Assembly: GCF_008633915.1 (NCBI RefSeq)
Contig: NZ_VJNV01000023.1
Location: 1-64,000, forward strand
Direction: 5' to 3'
DNA: 64,000 bases
Source of the DNA: Campylobacter sp. LR291e
GTDB lineage: Bacteria; Campylobacterota; Campylobacteria; Campylobacterales; Campylobacteraceae
Shown here: positions 57,969-64,000 of the stretch, in pieces
Numbering within the stretch: the first letter of the stretch is position 1
How the letters are laid out: each line of letters begins with the position of its first letter
The notes under the pieces: generated by a model
Databases searched by the model: none
What the model was told of the DNA's origin: nothing
Seen by the model: the letters and a program-made list of their open reading frames with translations, nothing else
Position numbers and translations under genes: made by a program

Positions 57969-58850
57969 GTGCAAGAAATTGATTCTTTAATAGAAAGTTT
58001 TTTAAAAGATTTAAACTATCCACCTATTTTAGATATGATGAAACATACAAATTCGGGTAAAAAACTTCGTTCAAAACTACTTTTAAGCATCGCAAAACCT
58101 AGTAAAAAAGCCTTTATACTTTGTGCTGTTATTGAACTTATACATTTAGCTAGTTTATTACATGATGATATTATTGATGATAGCAAGTTAAGAAGAGGGG
58201 TAAAATCAATAAACGCTGAATTTGGCGTTAAAAATGCCCTAATGCTTGGTGATATTTTATATGCTAAGGCCTTTTTTGAATTAAGCAAAATCGAAGCAAT
58301 TTTTGGACAAATCATCTCAAAAGCCGTTTCAAATTTGGCTATTGGCGAGTTAATGGATGTAAGTTTAAGTCAAACTTTTAATAGCGACAAAAAGGCATAT
58401 TTAGATATGATTTATAATAAAACTGCTGTTTTAATCGAAGCTAGTGCAAGATGTGGGGCTATTTTAGAGAATTTAAACGAAGAAAAATTTGGAGAATATG
58501 GAAAAAATTTAGGCCTTGCCTTTCAAATGATAGATGATGTTTTAGATGTTAGTGGAAGTAGTGATAAGCTTGGAAAACCTGCCCTTAATGATTTTAAAGA
58601 AGGCAAGGTAACCTTGCCTTATATTTATTTGTATGAAAGTTTAGAAGATAAAAATAAGTTAAAGACCCTTTTTAAAAAGGAAATTAGCGAAGATGAAAAA
58701 AACTGGCTTTTAAAGAGTATTGAAAAACCCTTAAAAAAGGCAGTAGAAGAGGCTAAGGAGTATGCAAATTTAGCCTTAAATGCGATTAAAGAATATAAAA
58801 ATGAAAAATTAGAAAATATCGTTAAAGCGATGATAGATAGGGAATTTTAA
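57969..58850 (+). CDS. Polyprenyl diphosphate synthase (IspA/IspB family)
   Basis: A 293-residue trans-prenyltransferase with both Asp-rich motifs: first in LASLLHDDIIDDSKLRRG near 56-73, second in LAFQMIDDVLDVSGSSDKLGKP near 180-201. Chain length cannot be assigned by eye; in this context it may supply the quinone side chain or farnesyl diphosphate. It starts at GTG (57969) after the A14 tract and GGAAA. Its stop overlaps the hemA ATG by one base. Confidence 0.88.
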   Translation: MQEIDSLIESFLKDLNYPPILDMMKHTNSGKKLRSKLLLSIAKPSKKAFILCAVIELIHLASLLHDDIIDDSKLRRGVKSINAEFGVKNALMLGDILYAKAFFELSKIEAIFGQIISKAVSNLAIGELMDVSLSQTFNSDKKAYLDMIYNKTAVLIEASARCGAILENLNEEKFGEYGKNLGLAFQMIDDVLDVSGSSDKLGKPALNDFKEGKVTLPYIYLYESLEDKNKLKTLFKKEISEDEKNWLLKSIEKPLKKAVEEAKEYANLALNAIKEYKNEKLENIVKAMIDREF

Positions 58851-60139
58851 TGCATTATTTTTGTATTTCATTTACTCACAAAAATACAGATATTTCTTTA
58901 AGGGAAAAATTAAGTTTAAGTGTAGATGATAAGCAAAATGAGTTTTTAAAAATACTAAATTCAAAAGATGATATCGTAGAAAGCTTGGTGTTAAGCACTT
59001 GCAATAGGGTAGAATTAATAGCCTTTGTTAAAAAACTTAGTGGAATAGCTGATTATATGGTATCTACTTTATCCTTGCTTTGTGGAGTTGATAAAGAACT
59101 TTTAATGCAAAAGGCTGATATTTTTGAAGATAGTGGGGCAATTCATCATCTTTTTGCAGTGGCAAGTTCTTTAGATAGCTTAGTAATAGGCGAAACGCAG
59201 ATTGCAGGACAGCTAAAAAATGCCTTTAATTTTTCTGTTAAAAATAATTATTGTGGTGTAAATTTAAGCAGAGCTATACAATATGCCTTTAAGTGTGCAG
59301 CAAAGATTAGAAATCAAACTCAAATTTCTAAAAATCCTATATCAGTTGCTTCTGTTGCCGTGGCTAAGGCTAAGGAATTAATAAATTTAAAGCAAAAAGA
59401 AGTTATTGTAATCGGGGCTGGTGAAATGGGCGAGTTAGCTTGTAAGCATTTAATCGCAGCTGGCGCGAGGGTGATTATTTTAAATAGAGATATCAAAAAA
59501 GCTGAAAATTTAAGTAAAAATTTAGGCGTTTTAACAAGCTTTGATAGCATAGAAAAACTAGCTAAATACATAAACGAATATGAAGTATTTTTTTCAGCCA
59601 CAAATGCAAATTCAGCAATCATAACAACTTCCTTAATCAAAGAAGTAAATTTTAAAAGATACTTTTTTGATATAGCAGTCCCCAGAGATATTGACTTAGA
59701 TTCTAGTGAAAAAATAAGGGTCTTTGCGGTAGATGATTTAGAAGAAGTAGTTCGTAAAAACTTAGCCCTTAGAGAATGTGAAGCCAGTGTGGCGTATTCT
59801 ATAATAGGGTCTATGACAAATGAATTTTTTAAGTATTTAAATGATTTAGCCTTGCATCCTATCATAAAAGAATTAAGGCTTAGGGCAAAAGAATGTGCTA
59901 GAATACAGCTTGAAATTGCCATTAAAAAGGGCTATTTAAGAGGCTCTGATAAAGAAGAGGCTAGAAAATTAATACACCAAGTTTTTAAGGCATTTTTGCA
60001 TAATCCAACTATAAATTTAAAAAAATTACAAGGTAAAATCGAAAGTGATAGTATCATAAGTGCTATGCGTTATATTTTTAATTTAAATAATCAAGAAGAA
60101 AATAAGGTTTTAATTATGGAGAATGATGATGAAATTTAG
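58850..60139 (+). CDS. hemA: Glutamyl-tRNA reductase
   Basis: Reduces Glu-tRNA to glutamate-1-semialdehyde, the first C5-pathway step, feeding HemL. The 429-residue protein has the catalytic cysteine in LVLSTCNRVELIAF near 46-59, SLDSLVIGETQIAGQLKNAF near 103-122, the NADPH site VIGAGEMGELACKHL near 185-199, and a C-terminal dimerisation helix region. It overlaps the proS start. Confidence 0.95.
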   Translation: MHYFCISFTHKNTDISLREKLSLSVDDKQNEFLKILNSKDDIVESLVLSTCNRVELIAFVKKLSGIADYMVSTLSLLCGVDKELLMQKADIFEDSGAIHHLFAVASSLDSLVIGETQIAGQLKNAFNFSVKNNYCGVNLSRAIQYAFKCAAKIRNQTQISKNPISVASVAVAKAKELINLKQKEVIVIGAGEMGELACKHLIAAGARVIILNRDIKKAENLSKNLGVLTSFDSIEKLAKYINEYEVFFSATNANSAIITTSLIKEVNFKRYFFDIAVPRDIDLDSSEKIRVFAVDDLEEVVRKNLALRECEASVAYSIIGSMTNEFFKYLNDLALHPIIKELRLRAKECARIQLEIAIKKGYLRGSDKEEARKLIHQVFKAFLHNPTINLKKLQGKIESDSIISAMRYIFNLNNQEENKVLIMENDDEI

Positions 60140-61838
60140 TAAATTATACGCACCAAGTTCAAAACAAGCTCCAAAGGATGCTATGTTACCAAGTCATATT
60201 TTTTTACTTAGAGGTAGCTTTGTAGAACAAATTGGTAGTGGTTTGTATAATTTTTTACCACTTGGAAAAAGGGTTTTAAGTAAGATTGAAAATATAGTAA
60301 GAGATGAAATGGATAAGGCAGGGGCACTAGAAGTAAGCCTTAGCTTTGTAACCCCTGCTACTTTGTGGCAAGAAAGTGGTCGTTATAATATTTTTGGAAA
60401 AGAACTTTTAAGATTTAAAGATAGAAAAGAAAATGATTTTGTTTTAGGACCTACCCATGAAGAAGCCATGCTTTCAATAGTTAAAAACAAAGTTACAAGT
60501 TATAAAGAACTTCCTTTGAATTTATATCAAATAGGACTTAAATTTAGAGACGAGGCTAGGCCTAGATTTGGGCTTTTGAGATGTCGTGAGTTTTTAATGA
60601 AGGATGCTTATAGTTTTCATGCAAATGAAGAAGATTTGGGGCGAGAATTTGACAATATGTTTAAGGCGTATTCAAATATCTTAACGCGTTTAGGGCTTGA
60701 TTTTAGGGCTGTTGATGCAGATAGTGGGGCGATTGGAGGAAGTGGCAGTAAAGAATTTATGGTATTAGCACAAAATGGCGAAGATGATATAATACTTTGT
60801 GAAAATTGTTCTTATGCAGCAAATATTGAAGCAGCAAAAAGGACTAAGAAAATTTCAAACGCTCCAAGACCCCAGGCAAATTTTGTAAGTAAATTTCACA
60901 CTCCAAACATAAAAACCATAGATGAATTAGCCAAATTTTTTAAAATAGATAGCTTTTATACCATTAAGGCAGTGGCAAAAAAGGCAATTTATGAAAATGA
61001 TGAAAAAATCGTTATATTTTTCATAAGAGGAAGTGATAATCTACAAGAAAAAAAAGCCTTAAATGCTTGTGGGGCTTTAGAATTTGAAGAAGTTGATGAA
61101 GATGAATTGGCAAAAGTTGGCTTAGAGGCTGGATATATAGGATTTGTTGGCTTAAAGGGCGTTGATTTTTATATAGACTTAGAACTTGAAAATGAAACCC
61201 AAATGATAATAGGAGCAAATGAAAAAAATTACCATTTAATAGGCATTAATGTTGTAAATTTAAAAAAAGAACGTTTTAAGGACTTAGTTGAAGTAAACGC
61301 AGGGGACAATTGCGTTCATTGCGGAGGAGTGCTTAAAAAAAGTAAGGGCATAGAAGTAGGACATATTTTTAAGCTAGGACAAAAATACTCATCGGTCATG
61401 AATGCTACTTTTTTAGATGAAAATGGCAAGACAAAGCCCTTTTTTATGGGCTGTTATGGCATAGGGGTTAGTAGATTAATAGCTGTTGCAATCGAGGCTA
61501 GTCATGATATTAAGGGTTGTATTTGGAATAAGCAATTAGCACCCTTTGAACTTGATTTAATACTTTCAAATGATAAGGATGAAGAATCTTTAAAATTTGC
61601 AAATTTACTTTATGAAAAGCTTTTAAATTTGGGTATAAATGTGCTTTTTGATGAAAGAAAAGAAAGATTTGGCGTTAAGATTAATGACTTTGAATTAATG
61701 GGTTTTCCTTATGCAATTATAATTGGCAAAAAATATACCGAACTAAAAGAAGTGGAATTTATAACGAGAAAAACCTTACAAAAAATATCGGTTAAAGATT
61801 ACGAAATCATAGACCTAGTTAAAAAGAATCTATTATGA
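60129..61838 (+). CDS. proS: Prolyl-tRNA synthetase (bacterial type)
   Basis: A class II synthetase of about 569 residues with the editing (INS/YbaK-like) insertion between motifs 2 and 3. FRDEARPRFGLLRCREFLMKDAYSF near 135-160 is motif 2; the insertion spans about 230-385; GCYGIGVSRLIAVAIE near 437-452 is motif 3. Of three consecutive ATGs (60123, 60126, 60129) I chose the third, seven bases after GGAG. It overlaps hemA by 11 bases and fxsA by four. Confidence 0.94.
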   Translation: MKFSKLYAPSSKQAPKDAMLPSHIFLLRGSFVEQIGSGLYNFLPLGKRVLSKIENIVRDEMDKAGALEVSLSFVTPATLWQESGRYNIFGKELLRFKDRKENDFVLGPTHEEAMLSIVKNKVTSYKELPLNLYQIGLKFRDEARPRFGLLRCREFLMKDAYSFHANEEDLGREFDNMFKAYSNILTRLGLDFRAVDADSGAIGGSGSKEFMVLAQNGEDDIILCENCSYAANIEAAKRTKKISNAPRPQANFVSKFHTPNIKTIDELAKFFKIDSFYTIKAVAKKAIYENDEKIVIFFIRGSDNLQEKKALNACGALEFEEVDEDELAKVGLEAGYIGFVGLKGVDFYIDLELENETQMIIGANEKNYHLIGINVVNLKKERFKDLVEVNAGDNCVHCGGVLKKSKGIEVGHIFKLGQKYSSVMNATFLDENGKTKPFFMGCYGIGVSRLIAVAIEASHDIKGCIWNKQLAPFELDLILSNDKDEESLKFANLLYEKLLNLGINVLFDERKERFGVKINDFELMGFPYAIIIGKKYTELKEVEFITRKTLQKISVKDYEIIDLVKKNLL

Positions 61839-62230
61839 ATCAAAGATTTAAGATAAGCTTAACCCCTGTTATAATAAGCGAATTTATAATTAGCATTTTG
61901 TTTATATATGTTTTTGGAGTTGGAAATTTTGTAGTTTTCATAATGGCAAGTATGCTTTTAGGCGTGATTTTATTGATAATTTTTTGGAAAAATATGCTTG
62001 AATTTCAATTAAGTGGCGTTAAAAATATGATAACTCAATTTTCCTTTGTAATAGCCGGTTTTTTGCTAGTTTTCCCGGGGGTTTTAACTAGTTTTTTTGG
62101 ATTTTTAATTTTAATTGTTGCCTTATTTTTTCAATTTTTTACAAAAACGCGTTATAGGCGAACTCAAAGGCAAAATATGCAAGGGAATGAAGAGATTATA
62201 GATGTAGAAATTATAGAGGATGGAAAATGA
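61835..62230 (+). CDS. fxsA: FxsA family membrane protein
   Basis: A 131-residue protein with three membrane segments (about 10-28, 29-47 and 66-95) and a charged acidic C-terminus (NEEIIDVEIIED). VIAGFLLVFPGVLTSFFGFLIL is the FxsA signature region. E. coli FxsA affects F-plasmid exclusion of phage T7; the native role is unknown. It is coupled at both ends by ATGA overlaps. Confidence 0.85.
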   Translation: MNQRFKISLTPVIISEFIISILFIYVFGVGNFVVFIMASMLLGVILLIIFWKNMLEFQLSGVKNMITQFSFVIAGFLLVFPGVLTSFFGFLILIVALFFQFFTKTRYRRTQRQNMQGNEEIIDVEIIEDGK

Positions 62231-63153
62231 AAGAATTAATAATTGCAACTAGAAAAAGCAAACTAGCCCTTTGGCAAAGTGAATTTGTAAAGGATTTTTT
62301 AGAAAAAACTCATAAAATTTCAGTTAGCTTACAAGGCTTTAAAACAAAGGGTGATGTTTTGCTTGATTCTCCTTTGGCAAAGATTGGTGGTAAGGGACTT
62401 TTTACTAAAGAACTTGAAGAAAGTATGCTTAGAAAGGAAGCCCATTTAGCAGTACATAGCTTAAAAGATGTACCTAGCTTTTTTCCAAGTGGCCTTGTTT
62501 TAGCTGCTATTAGTAAAAGAGAAGAAAGCAATGATGTTATGCTTAGTCAAAAATATAAAGATTTAATAGCTTTACCTATGAATGCAAAGGTAGGTACCAC
62601 AAGCCTTAGACGCTCAATGCAACTTAAATTTATAAGACCTGATTTAAATATTATTTCTTTAAGAGGCAATGTAAACTCACGCATTCAAAAGCTAAAAGAT
62701 GGCGAATTTGATGCTATTGTTTTAGCCTTAGCTGGTGTGAAAAGATTAAATTTAGATAAAGAAGTAAATTTTATTTATATTTTTTCAAAGGATGAATTAA
62801 TCCCAGCTGCAGCACAGGGGGCTTTAGGAATCGAGGCCATTGATGATGAAGAAATTTTAACCTTGCTTAAATGTTTAAATGATGAAGATGCCTTTATTGA
62901 AACAAAGATAGAAAGGGATTTTATAAGGACCTTAGATGGAGGATGTCAAGTACCCATTGGGGTAAATGCCCAGTTAAAAAATGGTGAAATTTGCATTAGG
63001 GCAGTTCTTGGCTTACCTGATGGCAGTGAAAAATTAAAAGAAAAAATTTTTGTTAAAAAAAGTGAATTTAATGATATTGGTGAAAAATTTGCTAATGATT
63101 TTATAAAAAAAGGTGCAAAAGAACTTTTAGAAAGGGCTTTAAAAATGGTGTAA
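62227..63153 (+). CDS. hemC: Porphobilinogen deaminase (hydroxymethylbilane synthase)
   Basis: Polymerises four porphobilinogens into hydroxymethylbilane. The 308 residues contain IATRKSKLALWQSEFVKDFL near 5-24, AVHSLKDVPSFFP near 77-89, VGTTSLRRSMQL near 122-133, LRGNVNSRIQKL and the dipyrromethane-cofactor cysteine in RTLDGGCQVPIGVNAQL near 232-248. With HemA and HemL in the window most early haem steps are covered; hemB is absent here. Confidence 0.96.
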   Translation: MKELIIATRKSKLALWQSEFVKDFLEKTHKISVSLQGFKTKGDVLLDSPLAKIGGKGLFTKELEESMLRKEAHLAVHSLKDVPSFFPSGLVLAAISKREESNDVMLSQKYKDLIALPMNAKVGTTSLRRSMQLKFIRPDLNIISLRGNVNSRIQKLKDGEFDAIVLALAGVKRLNLDKEVNFIYIFSKDELIPAAAQGALGIEAIDDEEILTLLKCLNDEDAFIETKIERDFIRTLDGGCQVPIGVNAQLKNGEICIRAVLGLPDGSEKLKEKIFVKKSEFNDIGEKFANDFIKKGAKELLERALKMV

Positions 63154-63157
63154 GAAT

Positions 63158-64000
63158 ATGCAAAGATTTATAAAAATTTTAAAAGAAAATGATTTATTAA
63201 AAATCTATAATGAGCCCTTAGATGTAGAACTTGAAATTCCACATATTGCTTATATAGAGGCAAAAAAGGGCGAAGATGGCAAGGCTTTGTTATTTAATAA
63301 TCCAATTAGTAAAAAAGAAAATAAAAGCTATGATCATCCTGTTTTAATGAATGTATTTTGTAATAAATTAGCTTTAAATTTAGCCTTTACTAGAGATTTT
63401 GAAGAAGTAGTAAATGAAATTTTAAAATTAACAAAAATGCATATTCCTACAAATTTAAGTGCAAAGATTGATTTTTTTAAATTCTTACTTTCCTTAAAAA
63501 ATGTACCACCAAAAAGATTAAAATTACCTAGGCCTAAATTTCGCTATAAAGAATTAGATAGCCTTTATGATTTACCAGTGCTTAAAACTTGGGAAGAAGA
63601 TGGTGGCAAATTTATAACCATGGGGCAAGTTTATACTCAAAGCCTTGATAAAAAGCAAAATAATTTAGGTATGTATCGTCTGCAAGTAAGTGGTGAAAAA
63701 GAACTTTTAATGCATTGGCAAATTCATAAAGATGGGGCAAATTTTTATAATGAGTATAAAAAAGCAGGGCTTAAAAAAATGCCTGTAAGTATAGCAATTG
63801 GTGGTGACCCCTTATATATTTGGTGTGGGCAAGCTCCTTTACCAAAAGGAATTTTTGAACTTTTGCTTTATGGTTTTATAAAGAAAAAAAGGGCTATTTT
63901 ATCTGCTTGTGATAATAAAATTTTTGTTCCATTTGATAGCGATATAGTAATTGAGGGCTTTGTTGAGATAGATAATTTTAAAGATGAAGGACCCTTTGGT
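63158..64000 (+). CDS. UbiD-family decarboxylase (5' part, cut by window edge)
   Basis: 281 codons are visible from the ATG at 63158 and the frame is open to the end. The N-terminus RFIKILKENDLLKIYNEPLD and the blocks TMGQVYTQSLDKKQNNLGMYRLQV near 157-180 and MHWQIHKDGANFYNEY near 191-206, then VSIAIGGDPLYIWCG, match UbiD/MqnP-type prenylated-FMN decarboxylases. Campylobacterota make menaquinone through futalosine, so this is likely the menaquinone-pathway member. It follows hemC by four bases. Confidence 0.9.
   Translation, partial: MQRFIKILKENDLLKIYNEPLDVELEIPHIAYIEAKKGEDGKALLFNNPISKKENKSYDHPVLMNVFCNKLALNLAFTRDFEEVVNEILKLTKMHIPTNLSAKIDFFKFLLSLKNVPPKRLKLPRPKFRYKELDSLYDLPVLKTWEEDGGKFITMGQVYTQSLDKKQNNLGMYRLQVSGEKELLMHWQIHKDGANFYNEYKKAGLKKMPVSIAIGGDPLYIWCGQAPLPKGIFELLLYGFIKKKRAILSACDNKIFVPFDSDIVIEGFVEIDNFKDEGPFG

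Noticed and set aside
59320-59922. A 200-codon open frame antisense to hemA
   Set aside because: It lies wholly within the well-supported hemA coding sequence, has no recognisable domain and follows the Ser/Lys/Phe-rich pattern of antisense frames in AT-rich genes.

Overview
The window is a strongly AT-rich, gene-dense bacterial chromosome segment whose gene content and local gene order point to Campylobacter (Campylobacterota). Family-level recognition and short conserved gene strings support this: pyrB-pepF-x-uvrD-truB-csrA-ispE-smpB-trx-clpS-clpA-aat, ilvC-x-dprA-ruvX-rsmB next to divergent rnr-holA, murF-hydrolase-Phd-ddl-ruvA-fapA next to divergent murJ-cysS-msbA-pyrD-M16-dapA-SDR, murC-x-mutS2, and DUF2018-x-polyprenyl synthase-hemA-proS-fxsA-hemC-ubiD. 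From memory these blocks also exist in C. jejuni but lie far apart there, so this looks like a rearranged, non-jejuni Campylobacter. Promoters are mostly extended -10 (TGnTAWAAT) with little -35, as expected for the genus. I see no rRNA, tRNA, CRISPR array, insertion sequence or prophage.

Layout. 1-888: decayed surface-glycan type (TylF-like) methyltransferase gene that still carries a G9 homopolymer tract. 925-2766: MarC-like membrane protein and MsrB, divergent from a ferritin-like DUF455 protein. 2956-6177: two related chemoreceptor loci with NIT-type sensor regions, one shattered by frameshifts and one intact only as its sensor half. 6242-19269: a 13-gene, tightly packed minus-strand run (pyrB to aat) mixing nucleotide synthesis, proteolysis, RNA modification, CsrA, trans-translation and ClpAPS, with a YejM/PbgA-like sulfatase-fold membrane protein between csrA and truB. 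19415-20635: metK with its own promoter and terminator. 20855-26504: minus-strand run of cytochrome c, hemL, AtpZ-like protein, membrane protein, a FliK-like protein with a huge Gln/Asn-rich tandem-repeat linker, FlhX (FlhB C-terminal domain homologue) and a small exported protein. 26580-28267: folD-lepB. 28287-30557: DJ-1/PfpI protein and an amino-acid ABC permease/ATPase pair without a binding protein.

30554-34624: rsmB-like, ruvX, dprA, divergent polysaccharide deacetylase and ilvC (minus), divergent from rnr-holA (34749-37648). 37639-43479: peptidoglycan/DNA repair run murF (with membrane anchor), hydrolase, orphan Phd/YefM antitoxin, ddl, ruvA, fapA-like (minus), divergent from murJ, cysS, msbA, pyrD, M16 peptidase, dapA and a FabL-like reductase (43576-52126). 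52193-53239: GT9-like glycosyltransferase. 53308-57141: murC, membrane protein, mutS2. 57212-64000: DUF2018 protein, exported protein, polyprenyl synthase, hemA, proS, fxsA, hemC and a UbiD-family decarboxylase cut by the window edge.

Functionally the window is mainly core metabolism: cell-wall assembly (murC, murF, murJ, ddl, dapA), C5-route tetrapyrrole synthesis (hemA, hemL, hemC), isoprenoid/quinone steps (ispE, polyprenyl synthase, UbiD) and DNA maintenance. The accessory interest lies in the decayed contingency locus, the chemoreceptor remnants, the FliK-like/FlhX pair with its expanding repeat, the inserted YejM-like gene, and a few family-level surprises. I did not find a convincing wholly new multi-gene system.
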